Positions 26,386 through 35,795 are shown, counted from the stretch's first letter. The stretch: 64,000 nt of DNA from Burkholderia sp. D-99 (GCF_011605345.1 NZ_JAAOXM010000004.1:186001-250000); one strand, 5' to 3'. Notes: generated from the sequence alone by a model not told the origin. Numbers and translations are program-made.

Positions 26386-28311
26386 TCAACGATCGGTGGA
26401 CTCGGATTCCGAGCGGGCGATCTGCGCGTGGGCAGCCGCCGGGATCCGGTTCGTCGGCCGCGCCGGCGCAGCCGGCTGGGCCGGTGCGGCCGGGCCGGCC
26501 GCAGCGAGGCGCGCAGCGGCGGCTTCGATGCGCGCGACGCGGGCCGCATTGGCCGCGCCGGGTTGCGGCACGGTGGCCGCCACCGGCGCTGGCGTCTTCT
26601 GCGGCTCGGCCGGTACCGGCGGCTGCGCATCCGCGCCCTGCGGCACGCGCGGTGCGGGCAGCGCGGCGGCGGCTCCTGCCGGGGCCTCCGATTGCGGCGC
26701 CGGTGCGGGCGCTTGAGCCGGTGCCTGCGGGGCAGCTGCCGCGCCGTTCGCCGGTTGTGCGCCGGGCTTGCGGACGCCACCGCGGCCTTCCATGTTGCCC
26801 GTCGCATACACGTCGGCTTCGTTCGGCTTCGAGAAGCTGTCGGTCGGCAGCGGCACGTCGGCGGTCTGCAGCGGCTTCACCAGGTGCGGCGTGATCAGGA
26901 AGATCAGCTCCGTGCGATCCTGCTGGAACGACGTGCTGCGGAACAGCGCGCCGAGCACCGGCACTTCGCCCACACCGGGGATCGCCTTCAGCGCGCCGGT
27001 CACGTTGTCCTTGATCAGCCCGCCGATCGCGAACGATTCGCCGTCGCTCATCTGCACCGTCGTCGATGCGCGCCGCGTCGTGATCAGCGGCAGGATCGAC
27101 GTGCCGCCGATGTTGGTCGAGCTCAGCGTGACGCCCGTGGCCGACAGTTCGGACACTTCCGGCGCCACCTTCAGGCTGATCCGGCCGTTCGCGAGCACCG
27201 TCGGCGTGAACTTCAGCGCGACGCCGAATTCCTCTTCCTGCAGCGTGATCGACGACGTGCCGTTGCCGCTGCTCTGCGGGATCGGGATGAAGATCTTGCC
27301 GCCGGCGAGGAACGTCGCTTCCTGGCCGCTGATCGTCACGAGATTCGGCTCCGCGAGGATCTTGACCAGGTTGTCGGTGTTCTGCGCGTCGGCCGCGAGG
27401 TTGAACGGCTTGTTGTTCGCCTTGCTGAACGCGACGCCGCTGGCAACGCCCGCGAGCAGGTTGCTGACCAGCGCACCGCTCCACGAACCGAACCCGCCCT
27501 GGATGTTGAGCGCGCTGCCCATCTGGTTCATCAGCGTCTTCGACACCTCGGCCACCTTCACCTCGAGCATCACCTGCTGCGGCGACGTGACGGCCAGCAT
27601 GTTCAGCACGCCACCACCGCTCGGCTTGCCGCCCGCGGCCGGGTCGCCGGCGCTGTCGCCGTACGCATGCGCGATCTGCACGGCCTGCTGCGCGGCCTGC
27701 GAGCTCGACACGGTGCCCGACAGCACGATCGTGCCGGCCGCGGTCGTCACGCGGATGTCGCGCTCGTTCGGCATCAGCTGCTGCAGCGACGCCTGCAGGC
27801 CGCCGGCATCCGCGCCGACCGCCACGTCGATCACGCGGCACGCACCGCTCCTGCCCTGCACGATCATGTTGGTCGTGCCGACCGACAGCCCGAGGATGTA
27901 CAGCGTCTGCGGCGACACCATCGTGGCCTGCGCGACGGCCGGATTGCCGATCGTCCGATTGCGGACCGGCTCCGGCATCGGCACCAGCAGCGACTTGCCG
28001 AGCGGCACGCTGACGCTGGTCGATTCACGCACCGCGCCGACGCAGTTCGGCCCGCGCAGCGGCCCGGACGACGCGGCCGGTGCGGCGGCCGCCACCGGCG
28101 CCATGCTGATCGTCATCTGCACCGGCCCCTTGCCGATGGCGGCCGGCGCGCTGGCGCCGCCCTTCGTCAGCGCGCCGGCTTCGATGCCTTCCTGGGCCAG
28201 TGCGCCATAAACGGTCAGCCATCCGGAACAAAGGATTGCGGCCATCATCGTGCCCCGTGCCACGCGTGTACGCAGCGGGCCGGTATCCGTGCATTGCGGT
28301 TTGATCTTCAT
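26386..28311 (-). CDS. rcpA: RcpA/CpaC, outer-membrane secretin of the Tad pilus
   Basis: The 641-residue protein has a signal peptide (cleavage about residue 40), an N-terminal periplasmic region with a BON-like segment (residues about 120-215), and a C-terminal secretin domain (about 270-480) containing EVKVAEVSKTLMNQMG and the VPVLGALFRS...RTELIFLITPHLV signature. It forms the outer-membrane channel for Flp pili. The last 120 residues are an unusually long Ala/Pro/Gln-rich tail, probably disordered and perhaps spanning toward peptidoglycan. GGGGGA precedes the ATG. Confidence 0.93.
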   Translation of the reverse strand: MKIKPQCTDTGPLRTRVARGTMMAAILCSGWLTVYGALAQEGIEAGALTKGGASAPAAIGKGPVQMTISMAPVAAAAPAASSGPLRGPNCVGAVRESTSVSVPLGKSLLVPMPEPVRNRTIGNPAVAQATMVSPQTLYILGLSVGTTNMIVQGRSGACRVIDVAVGADAGGLQASLQQLMPNERDIRVTTAAGTIVLSGTVSSSQAAQQAVQIAHAYGDSAGDPAAGGKPSGGGVLNMLAVTSPQQVMLEVKVAEVSKTLMNQMGSALNIQGGFGSWSGALVSNLLAGVASGVAFSKANNKPFNLAADAQNTDNLVKILAEPNLVTISGQEATFLAGGKIFIPIPQSSGNGTSSITLQEEEFGVALKFTPTVLANGRISLKVAPEVSELSATGVTLSSTNIGGTSILPLITTRRASTTVQMSDGESFAIGGLIKDNVTGALKAIPGVGEVPVLGALFRSTSFQQDRTELIFLITPHLVKPLQTADVPLPTDSFSKPNEADVYATGNMEGRGGVRKPGAQPANGAAAAPQAPAQAPAPAPQSEAPAGAAAALPAPRVPQGADAQPPVPAEPQKTPAPVAATVPQPGAANAARVARIEAAAARLAAAGPAAPAQPAAPARPTNRIPAAAHAQIARSESESTDR

Positions 28312-28410
28312 TTCGTCTGATCCCCCGAGAGACCGGCGCTGCGCCGGTTATCGACTTCCAGGGCCACCGCGCGTTGCCGGCGGCCGTTTATGTGACTGTC
28401 TTGATCTGTT

Positions 28411-29250
28411 TCAGAAGCACTCGACGCTGCCCCTCACGCCCGTCAGTACGCCGACGCAATCGCGCCGCACTTCCGGCGCCGCATGCGATGCGACGTGCAC
28501 GCGCACCGTACGCACACGCACGGGTGCCGGCGGCGCTTCCGGTGCGGGCTCCTTGCCGAGCAGCGTCACCTTGGTCGCGCCGTCGGTGTTCAGCGTCTTC
28601 TGGTCGACCTGGTTGCGCAGCACGAGCGACAGCGTGCCGACACTGCGCGCGAGGTCGAGCCGTTCGGCCTGGTCGGGCGTGACTTCCAGCGTCACCGCGT
28701 TGACCACCTTCGGCGCCGTATCGTCGCGGCTGACCTGCTGCGCGACGGCGAGCACGAGGATGTGCTCGAGCACGATCTTCGAGATGCTCTGCCCGTCGGT
28801 CTTGCCCTGCTGCTCCTGCGTGTTGACGATCACGTCGACGTAGTTGCCCGGCAGCGCGAAGCCCGCGACACCGACCACGTCGTTCACACGCACCGTGATC
28901 GCGCGGCTGCCGTCGGCGATCACCGCGGACAGCCCGCCCTTCGTGCCGACCGGCGCGAGCTTCGACTCGATCACCGGCTCGTCGCGCGACAGGCTGGCGC
29001 GTACCACGCGCCCTTCGAGCGCCTTGGTATCGGTGAACGCGCCGGTCGGCACGCTGCCCGACGGCCAGCTCACGATGCGGATCTGGTTCGGCCCGAGCGG
29101 TTCGCCCAGGTTCAGGTCGGTGGCCGCCACCGCAACCGGCGTGACCGAGCTCGTGGATGTCTGCATCAGCCAGTGGGACGCGAACACGACCGCGGCAAGA
29201 CCCGCGACCATCGCGACGACCAGCATCAGGATCGCTCGACTGTTTTTCAT
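28411..29250 (-). CDS. rcpC: RcpC/CpaB, periplasmic Tad assembly protein with SAF domain
   Basis: I chose ATG 29250, with GAGGAG upstream, giving 279 residues. A single N-terminal membrane helix (about 5-24) anchors a SAF domain (about 48-110, containing VAATDLNLGEPL and GRVVRASLSRDEPV), followed by the family's RcpC domain (GVAGFALPGNYVDVIVNTQ). CpaB proteins link the inner-membrane apparatus to the secretin, possibly contacting peptidoglycan. The end has a cysteine pair. It is 35 bases downstream of the AAA ATPase gene. Confidence 0.92.
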   Translation of the reverse strand: MKNSRAILMLVVAMVAGLAAVVFASHWLMQTSTSSVTPVAVAATDLNLGEPLGPNQIRIVSWPSGSVPTGAFTDTKALEGRVVRASLSRDEPVIESKLAPVGTKGGLSAVIADGSRAITVRVNDVVGVAGFALPGNYVDVIVNTQEQQGKTDGQSISKIVLEHILVLAVAQQVSRDDTAPKVVNAVTLEVTPDQAERLDLARSVGTLSLVLRNQVDQKTLNTDGATKVTLLGKEPAPEAPPAPVRVRTVRVHVASHAAPEVRRDCVGVLTGVRGSVECF

Positions 29251-29285
29251 GGCAATGCTCCTCGACGAATCGTGAAAGAAACGGC

Positions 29286-30686
29286 TCAACCGGTGATGTA
29301 GGTGCGCCCGCCGCGCTCGACGGGCGGCGGATGGCCGCCGTCCCGTTCAGGTACCGCACCGAAATAGCTGGCCCAGGCGTCGTACAGCCCGTCGTGCGTC
29401 ACCTCGGGCGGATCGCCGCGATACCGCGCGCCGGCGGCGACGAGGCGCAGCAGGTCGGCCGGGAAGCAAGCGAGAAACGCCTTGCCGGTCGGCAGATGCA
29501 GGTGGTGCAGCAGGTAGTCGAACGCATCGTTTGCCGCGACGAGGCCCTGCGATGCGCAGGCCGCGTCGAACACCGCGCGGTAGTTGTCGATCGACATCGC
29601 GCCGACGTGAATCTTCGAGCCGAGGCGGCGCAGGAATGCGTCGTCGCAGAACTGTTCCGGCGCCAGGTTGCTCGAGAACACCGGCCAGACGTCGAACGGC
29701 AGCACGAAGCGGTTGCCGGATTCGAGTGTCATGAAATCGACGCCGCGATCGAGCGGGCGCAGCCAGCGATTGAGCAGGTCGCGCGGCTCGACGCGCTGGC
29801 GGCCGAGATCGTCGACGACGTACATGCCCATGTTCGCCTTCATGTGCGGCGGCGCCTGGTAGAAGCCCGCGACTTCGTCGCGGCGCAGGTCGAGCTCGTC
29901 GAGCGTCAGTTCGCCGCCGGACATCACGACCGGCCGCTCGCACAGGCGCCAGCGGCGATCGACCGACTGGCCGCCCGGTTGCGATGCCGCGTCGACATGC
30001 ACGAGCGGGTCGTAGATCTGGATCACTTCGCCGGCCGCGCAGATCGCGTGCGGCACCGGCACGAATCCGCGCATCAGCGAGCCGAGCCGCTCGGCGAGGA
30101 AGGTCTTGCCGCTGCCGGCCGGGCCGTAGATCAGCAGCGGACGGCCCGCGTTGAGCGCCGCGGCCGCCGAGTCGAGCACCGACGTGTCGATCACGATGCC
30201 TTCGAATGCGGCCCACACGTCGTTCTGGCCGATCTGCAGCTTGCGCACCGAATGAGCCGCCACGCACTCGAGATACGCGTCGAGCGTTACCGGCGCGGGC
30301 CCGCTGTAACCGCTGCGCGCCCGTTCCTCGAGCGCCAGCACGCGGCCCGCGTCGGTCAGGCGGAACGTCACGTCGAGATCGGTCGCGCCGCGATGGGTGA
30401 GTTCGACGAGGTGCTCGCGCACCAGGAACGCAAAGACGTCGTCGAGCACCGCGAGCGGCAGGCAATGCCGCTCGACCAGGTCGCCGTACGACGGGCGGCC
30501 GAGCATCAGCGTCGACTTCAGCACAAGGCCGGCAACGAAGGTCTTGCTCAATCCCGTTTCGTCGAGCGAGCGCGGCGCCGCCGGCAACTGCGCGCCCAGC
30601 TTCGTATGCGCCTCCCGCGACGGCAACGGATCGGGCAGATGAGCCACCTGCGCGTCGCGTCTCGGTTCGGTATGGTTCGTGTTCAT
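29286..30686 (-). CDS. AAA ATPase inserted in the tad locus
   Basis: This gene encodes 466 residues from ATG 30686. The N-terminal 125 residues resemble a winged-helix domain (VAGLVLKSTLMLGRPSYGDL...LTHRGATDLDVTFRLTDAGR). An AAA core follows with Walker A GPAGSGKT (188-195) and Walker B area MYVVDDLGRQ. The C terminus is helical. It is not one of the standard Tad proteins and differs from the TadA secretion ATPase. I recall similar genes between the peptidase and cpaB in Burkholderia and Ralstonia tad loci, annotated only as ATPases. A remodelling or regulatory role in pilus assembly is inferred. Confidence 0.8.
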   Translation of the reverse strand: MNTNHTEPRRDAQVAHLPDPLPSREAHTKLGAQLPAAPRSLDETGLSKTFVAGLVLKSTLMLGRPSYGDLVERHCLPLAVLDDVFAFLVREHLVELTHRGATDLDVTFRLTDAGRVLALEERARSGYSGPAPVTLDAYLECVAAHSVRKLQIGQNDVWAAFEGIVIDTSVLDSAAAALNAGRPLLIYGPAGSGKTFLAERLGSLMRGFVPVPHAICAAGEVIQIYDPLVHVDAASQPGGQSVDRRWRLCERPVVMSGGELTLDELDLRRDEVAGFYQAPPHMKANMGMYVVDDLGRQRVEPRDLLNRWLRPLDRGVDFMTLESGNRFVLPFDVWPVFSSNLAPEQFCDDAFLRRLGSKIHVGAMSIDNYRAVFDAACASQGLVAANDAFDYLLHHLHLPTGKAFLACFPADLLRLVAAGARYRGDPPEVTHDGLYDAWASYFGAVPERDGGHPPPVERGGRTYITG

Positions 30687-30718
30687 GGTCGTTCCATCCT
30701 CGTTGCGGGTGCGTCGCG

Positions 30719-31258
30719 CTAGGCGTGCGACGCGAACAGCATGGCCAGCGTGCCGGCCGCGATCGCTACCCCATACGGCAGCGAGCCCACCGACGCGATT
30801 TCCGCGGGGCCGTCGGCGGCCTCCCCACGCGTTCCTCGCGAGTGCCGCGCAAGCAGCGCGCGGACGTTCGCCCACATCTGGCGCATCCGGCCGCGCAGCA
30901 GCACGACCGCGAGCGCACCGATCCCGCCGGCCAGGAACGTGGCCAGCACGATGTAACACGTCATTTCCGCGCCGACCCACGCACCGATCGCGAGCATCAG
31001 CTTCACGTCGCCGGCCGCCATGCCGCGCAACAGATAGAACGGCAGCAGCAGCGCGAAGCCGGTCGCGGCACCGGCAAGCCAGCCGAGCGCGCCTGCCAGG
31101 ACGCCGTGCAGCAGGCACTGGGCGGCCAGCGCGCCCGCAAGGCCGATCGCGACGAGGCGGTTCGGGATGCGGCGGGCCGCGATGTCCGTGCCGGCCGCGG
31201 ATACCGCGAGCAGCGTCACGCACAACGGAATCGGGTAAGGCGGCGCAACGGGCAACAT
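30719..31258 (-). CDS. tadV: TadV/CpaA prepilin peptidase
   Basis: This 179-residue polytopic protein (about five membrane helices) is an A24-type aspartic peptidase of the small TadV/CpaA class, lacking the N-terminal methylase domain of PilD. The two expected aspartates are present: D25 in GTDIAARRIPN and D84 in the GxGD-like AAGDVKL. It should cleave the Flp and TadE-type leaders after the conserved glycine. It lies 32 bases before the AAA ATPase gene. Confidence 0.92.
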   Translation of the reverse strand: MLPVAPPYPIPLCVTLLAVSAAGTDIAARRIPNRLVAIGLAGALAAQCLLHGVLAGALGWLAGAATGFALLLPFYLLRGMAAGDVKLMLAIGAWVGAEMTCYIVLATFLAGGIGALAVVLLRGRMRQMWANVRALLARHSRGTRGEAADGPAEIASVGSLPYGVAIAAGTLAMLFASHA

Positions 31259-31286
31259 GGCGAACCTCGCTGAGCGAAAAGAAGGA

Positions 31287-31493
31287 TCAGGAAACCATTG
31301 CCAGCGCAGTGGCCACGGCGGCCGTGACGGCCGTTGCGATCACCGCGTACGTATTGGCAAGCGAGCCTTTCGGCGTGACGATGTTCCCCAGCATCACGAC
31401 GACGAACGTCGCCGCGAGGCAGGCAGACTCGATCGACGGCACACGCTGCCCTGCGTCGATCCTGGGGTTTGCGACACGCACCCTGGTTTGCAT
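31287..31493 (-). CDS. Small membrane protein between flp and tadV
   Basis: From the ATG at 31493 (GGAGA upstream) the product has 68 residues: a polar, basic first 25 residues, then two hydrophobic helices (ACLAATFVVVMLGNIV and TYAVIATAVTAAVATALAM). It is not a pilin, as it lacks the G-x4-E cleavage motif. Position, ribosome site and membrane pattern support a real gene. Function is unknown; it may assist pilin insertion or processing. Confidence 0.65.
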   Translation of the reverse strand: MQTRVRVANPRIDAGQRVPSIESACLAATFVVVMLGNIVTPKGSLANTYAVIATAVTAAVATALAMVS

Positions 31494-31584
31494 GATGGTC
31501 TCCGGTTCCCGGTCATCAGATGCGTGGGAGCGGCTCGATCGCTGCACCGGCCGAACCGTCCGCACGCTCTGCTTTTCAACGGCC

Positions 31585-31767
31585 TCACACGGCCGCGGTC
31601 AGGTCGGCCGCGATCGTGGTGAACACGGTCTTCAGTTGCGTGCCGACCGCCGTGACTGCCACGATGATGCCGACCGCGATCAGTGCTGCGATCAGGCCGT
31701 ATTCGATGGCGGTCACGCCATCTTCGTCGCGAACGAAACGGGCGGCTTGTTGAATGAACTTGGACAT
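31585..31767 (-). CDS. flp: Flp major pilin, second copy
   Basis: The gene encodes a 60-residue Flp prepilin with AAGGAG before its ATG. The leader ends in DEDG, followed by VTAIEYGLIAALIAVGII, the Flp signature with the Glu-Tyr pair and hydrophobic helix. Cleavage after G17 would leave a mature subunit of 43 residues. It is closely similar to the copy 140 bases upstream and is probably a tandem duplicate. It may form mixed or alternative fibres. Confidence 0.93.
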   Translation of the reverse strand: MSKFIQQAARFVRDEDGVTAIEYGLIAALIAVGIIVAVTAVGTQLKTVFTTIAADLTAAV

Positions 31768-31908
31768 GATGATCTCCTTACGTTTTGACTTTCAAAAAAC
31801 CTCGCGTGCCGGCTGGTCGGATGACCGTGCATCGATACGTCGAGGCAAGGTGTTGATGCCGTGTGGTGCCGACGAAGGATTCGACTGTTCCGTTCGTCGT
31901 ACCGTCCA

Positions 31909-32100
31909 TCAGAGTGCTGTTACCGCTGAGTCCAGACTCGAGGCGATCGTGCTGAACACGGTCGACAGGTCCGTACCGATCGCCGTCAGCGCGGCGACGA
32001 TGCCGAGCGCGATCAGCGCGGCGATCAGGCCGTACTCGATGGCCGTCACGCCGTCCTGATCCAAAACGAACCAGGCGATCTTTTCGATGACTCTTGACAT
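31909..32100 (-). CDS. flp: Flp major pilin, first copy
   Basis: This 63-residue prepilin is the promoter-proximal gene of the tad locus, with AAGGAG before the ATG. The leader ends in DQDG and the mature part begins VTAIEYGLIAALIALGIV. Compared with the next copy, the core is nearly identical but the C-terminal tail differs (STIASSLDSAVTAL). First position behind a long upstream region suggests it is the main, strongly expressed pilin. Confidence 0.93.
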   Translation of the reverse strand: MSRVIEKIAWFVLDQDGVTAIEYGLIAALIALGIVAALTAIGTDLSTVFSTIASSLDSAVTAL

Positions 32101-33153
32101 AAGTAATCTCCTTTCGGACTGCTATGAAATACCCTTCGTCTGTCACGACGTCGGGACGGGCACCACCGGCACTACGCGAAAAATCGGAACGCGACGCTCA
32201 GCCGCGGGAACGGGGATGCACACCCCTGTCCACGCGAACGGGTATCAGTGAGGCAGAGTGCGAGAGAGGCGTGTACGGTGCGACCGGCCGGATGAACCGG
32301 GCAATCCGATCGACCGGAACGGCACGACTGCCGTTCGACGCGTGGAATCCAGTTGAACGGGAGACAAACTCCCGGATAAGCTGCAATGTTTGTTTAACGC
32401 GGTTTGCGAACCGTGATGTGCTGTGGTCTTTCATTTTTATTCCCCATTTGCTGCCATGCCGATTTCTTATTGCCCGGACGATGCCGGGTCTCAAGGGTCA
32501 TTCGACGAAAGTTCGTGCGGTTAATCGACCTGGAGCTGCGTTTTCCCCGACGCGCTCCGGCCTTCCTTTCCGCAGGTGATTCCGAAGCTGGTTCCGTCTG
32601 TCTTTTGCCGGAACCGCCCGGTCGTCACCTCGTCGACTGCCGTGCCAACGCTTACGCAAAGAGCAGGCCACCTCGAGCGAAATCGAGGCGCATCAAGGGT
32701 TCCCGGGATGCCCGCGTTGTCCGGCCCGGGGCCCGGCGCCGGAAATGTTTCAAAATTGATATATGTTTGCCTGCAAGCGCTGTAAGCCGGAATGCCCGCC
32801 GCCGCGCTGCACCAAGGATCAAAAATTTTTACTCAGGACTTTCCCGAACACGCGTGGCGACCTGCGTCTCATGCGATCGGCGGGATGCGGAGCCGGTCAA
32901 AACGGCCGGATGTTTCAAAGCAGAAACACAAAATCCGGCCGCGTCGATTTCTCATACCTGAAAATGCGGTTTTCACGTGTGCCACCGGCCAATCCAAATC
33001 CCGGCTTTCAGTGGGCGATTTGCATCACACGATTTTTTCTTCAACAATGAATTCACCGGACAACGCCATTTCAGTGCGATTCGATCCGCAGGCACGACAC
33101 AACATGAAACGGCTGCGACAGACCAGGCAGCCTCTACACACAGACGGGGAATC
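32101..33153. other. Long divergent intergenic region between flp and GT87 genes
   Basis: More than 1 kb separates flp (minus) from the first glycosyltransferase gene (plus). Parts are clearly richer in A/T than the surroundings (about 32,740-33,060). It holds the 10-base sequence ATGTTTCAAA twice (32745-32754 and 32910-32919) and an inverted repeat at 32903-32941. A 78-codon minus-strand frame with GGGGAAT before its ATG (32198-32431) exists but looks like low-complexity chance coding. This is the likely control region for both the pilus and the glycosylation operons; no specific promoter is convincing. Confidence 0.6.
32903..32941. repeat. Nested inverted repeat upstream of the GT87 operon
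   Basis: CGGCCGGAT (32903-32911) pairs perfectly with ATCCGGCCG (32933-32941). Inside the loop, GTTTC (32912-32916) pairs with GAAAC (32923-32927). No T tract follows on either strand, so this is more likely a regulatory site or RNA structure than a terminator. Confidence 0.5.
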
Positions 33154-34395
33154 ATGTACACAGCCAATCGTGGGGCGCGCGTTCGCGCAATACGCTGTGC
33201 TCAATGGCTGACAGCCGACCGGATCATTCCGTACAGCTGCATCATGCTGATGCTCTTCGTCGCGTTGGTGGTCGTGTGGGGTGTCGTGACCGATGGCTTT
33301 ACCGCCAGCGACACCGCCCGGCCCGGTATCGACTTCTCGGTCTTCTGGACCGCATCGCATCTCGTGTTGCAAGGCCACGCCGCATCGGCCTACGACGCTT
33401 CATCATTCCTGCTGGCCGAGTCCGCGCACTTCGGTGCGTATCTGCAGCATCGGCCGCTTCCCTGGCTCTATCCGCCGACGATGTTGCTGTTCATCGCGCC
33501 GGTTGCCCTTGTGCCTTTCCTGCCCGCTTACTTCCTCTTTTCCGCGGGCAGTCTTTTATGCTACGCGCTCGCCATCTCGCGGTTGTCGGGATTGCGCGCG
33601 CATCTTCCCGTGCCGCGCGCCGCGGCGCTCGTCGTGATCGCGTATTCGGCCGTGTGCATGTCCGCACTGTTCGGCCAGAACAGCATCCTGACCGCCGGCC
33701 TCGCCGCACTCGCGCTGCATCTGCTCGGCAAGCGCCCGATCGCAGCCGGCGTGCTGATCGGGTTGCTCGCGATCAAGCCGCAACTGGCCGTGGTGTTCCC
33801 GTTCGCGCTGATCGCGGCGCGCGCGTGGCGCACGTTCGCGGCGGCGGCGATCAGCGCGACGCTGTTCGCGGCGGCCGGGATCGCGCTGACCGGTGTCGGC
33901 GCGCTGCATGGGCTGGCGGACGCCGTGTCGACGGTGCGCGAGCAGCACTTCATGCTGCCGTCCTACTGGCTCGCATCGCCGACGCCGTTCGCCGCGCTGC
34001 GGCTCGCGGGCATCTCGGTGCCGGTCGCGTTGGCCGCGCAGGCCGCGGTCGCGCTGCTCGCGATCGCGGCGACCGTCGACGTCTGGCGCCGCACGCCCGA
34101 CATGCGCTTGCGCGCCTCTGCGCTCGCCGTCGCCACGTTGCTGACTACGCCCTATCTGTGGCACTACGAACTGACCTGGCTCGGTATCGCGATCTTCTGC
34201 CTGATCGCCCATGGCTTCGATGAAGGCTGGCTGCCCGGCGACCAGGGCGTGATCGTGCTCGCCTGGCTGCTGCCGATCTTCGAAATGCTGAACCGGTTGA
34301 TGAAGCTGCCGCAGATCGGCCCGATCGTGCTGCTTGCCGTGCTGTTCGTCGTCGTTCGCCGCACCGCACAGCGCTCGCCCCGGAACGCGCGATGA
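33154..34395 (+). CDS. GT87-family membrane glycosyltransferase (DUF2029)
   Basis: I start this at ATG 33154 (GGGGA upstream), giving 413 residues. It is a polytopic GT-C-fold protein with about ten membrane helices. The first exported loop carries the acidic DFSVFWTASHLVLQG segment, matching the catalytic Asp region of GT87/alpha-mannosyl- or glucosyltransferases that use polyprenyl-phosphate sugars, and the family stretch LPWLYPPTMLLFIAP follows. The TPYLWHYELTWLGIAIFC segment near residue 330 is also typical. It overlaps the next, related gene by 4 bases. It would transfer sugar on the periplasmic side from the lipid-linked donor made by the GT2 enzyme downstream. Confidence 0.85.
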   Translation: MYTANRGARVRAIRCAQWLTADRIIPYSCIMLMLFVALVVVWGVVTDGFTASDTARPGIDFSVFWTASHLVLQGHAASAYDASSFLLAESAHFGAYLQHRPLPWLYPPTMLLFIAPVALVPFLPAYFLFSAGSLLCYALAISRLSGLRAHLPVPRAAALVVIAYSAVCMSALFGQNSILTAGLAALALHLLGKRPIAAGVLIGLLAIKPQLAVVFPFALIAARAWRTFAAAAISATLFAAAGIALTGVGALHGLADAVSTVREQHFMLPSYWLASPTPFAALRLAGISVPVALAAQAAVALLAIAATVDVWRRTPDMRLRASALAVATLLTTPYLWHYELTWLGIAIFCLIAHGFDEGWLPGDQGVIVLAWLLPIFEMLNRLMKLPQIGPIVLLAVLFVVVRRTAQRSPRNAR

Positions 34396-35771
34396 AAACG
34401 CCTCTTTCCGTTCGCCACGGCCATCCTGCGATGGATGCGCACCCGGAACTCCCGATCGCCGGCCCACGCCGTTATCCTCACTGGCTCAATCGCGATCGCG
34501 TGCGCCTCTATGCCGGCGGCGTGTTGCTGGCCGAGCTGCTGTTCATCGGCATCTACATTGCCCGGATGTACTTGCAGCCCGCCGCGTCGCTGGTCCCGCT
34601 GTCGCAGGATTTCTCCGCGATCTGGAGCGCGGCATGGCTCGCCGCGCACGGACGCGCCGCCGACGTCTGGCATTTCAACGCGTTGTTCGCGATCCAGCAA
34701 CTTGCCGTCCCGGGCATGAATCTCGAGGACGGCGTGCTCCTGTGGCTCTATCCGCCCAGTATGCTGTTGCTGGTCCTGCCGCTCGGCTGGCTGCCGTACA
34801 CGCTGGCCGTCGTGCTCTGGCTCGGCGTCACGTATGCACTGTTCGCGGTTGTCATTCAGGCGACCGTGCAGCGCGGCAGCGCATGGCTGTGCGCGCTGGC
34901 CTTCCCCGCCGCATTCGTTACCCTCGTCGTCGGGCAAACCAGCCTGTTCACCGCGACGATCGGCGGCCTCGGCCTGCTGCTCCTGAATCGCCGCCCCGTC
35001 TGGGCCGGGATCTGCTTCGGCATACTGATGATGAAGCCGCAGGTGGCCGTCCTGTTCCCGCTCGCGCTACTGTGTGCCGGCCAGTGGCGTGCGCTGGCCG
35101 CGTGGGCCGCGACGATTGCCGCCTGCGTCGCGCTCACCACGCTCGCGTTCGGCACCGATTCGTGGATCGCGTTCGCACACGGGATGCACGATGTCTACCA
35201 GGTCGTCAGCGCCGGCCATGCGAAGCTCGCGCGGATGCCGACCCTGTTCGCGCTGGCCGCGATGGCCGGCCTGCCCGCCTACGTCGCCAGCGGCCTTCAG
35301 CTGCTGTCGGCGGCGATCGCGGCGATCGCCGTCGTCTATGCGTGGCGCGGTACCTGCGCGTACGCACTGCGTGCCGCGACGCTCGCCTGCGCGTGCCTGC
35401 TCGTCAGCCCCTATCTGTACGACTACGACCTGACCTGGTACGGCATCGTGATTGCGTGGTACGCGCGCTATGCGTGGACGCGCGGCTGGCGGCGCTTCGA
35501 CCGGGAATGGCTGGCGCTGCTGTGGCTGGTGCCGCTCGCTGGCCTCGCGGTCATGCCGCACCTGTCGTTCCAGTTCATGCCGCTCGTCACGCTGGCGTCG
35601 CTCGCGCTGCTCGTCAGCCGGATCGCCCGGGAACGACGCGACGTGCCGTCGATGCCGGATGCAAGCGACCACTCGACCGACACCGCGTTCACCCATCAGG
35701 CCAGAACACACCACCGCCCGGCGTACGGAATGCGCCGCACCGGCCGACCGACCATCGGCGTACATCGGTGA
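34392..35771 (+). CDS. GT87-family membrane glycosyltransferase, paralogue
   Basis: This 459-residue protein is a paralogue of the preceding gene, to which it is coupled by ATGA. It shows the same blocks: QDFSAIWSAAWLAAHG in the first exported loop, LWLYPPSMLLLVLPLGW, and SPYLYDYDLTWYGIVIAW near residue 345. About ten membrane helices are predicted by eye. The C-terminal 60 residues are polar and unlike the first copy. Two paralogues in a row suggest two sugars added in sequence or a heteromeric transferase. Confidence 0.85.
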   Translation: MKTPLSVRHGHPAMDAHPELPIAGPRRYPHWLNRDRVRLYAGGVLLAELLFIGIYIARMYLQPAASLVPLSQDFSAIWSAAWLAAHGRAADVWHFNALFAIQQLAVPGMNLEDGVLLWLYPPSMLLLVLPLGWLPYTLAVVLWLGVTYALFAVVIQATVQRGSAWLCALAFPAAFVTLVVGQTSLFTATIGGLGLLLLNRRPVWAGICFGILMMKPQVAVLFPLALLCAGQWRALAAWAATIAACVALTTLAFGTDSWIAFAHGMHDVYQVVSAGHAKLARMPTLFALAAMAGLPAYVASGLQLLSAAIAAIAVVYAWRGTCAYALRAATLACACLLVSPYLYDYDLTWYGIVIAWYARYAWTRGWRRFDREWLALLWLVPLAGLAVMPHLSFQFMPLVTLASLALLVSRIARERRDVPSMPDASDHSTDTAFTHQARTHHRPAYGMRRTGRPTIGVHR

Positions 35772-35795
35772 AACGACATCACAAGGGGAATCATC

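Noticed and set aside
32198..32431. Minus-strand 78-codon frame with GGGGAAT before ATG upstream of flp
   Set aside because: Product is Arg/Ser/Pro-rich without hydrophobic core or family resemblance; more likely leader DNA of the pilus operon.
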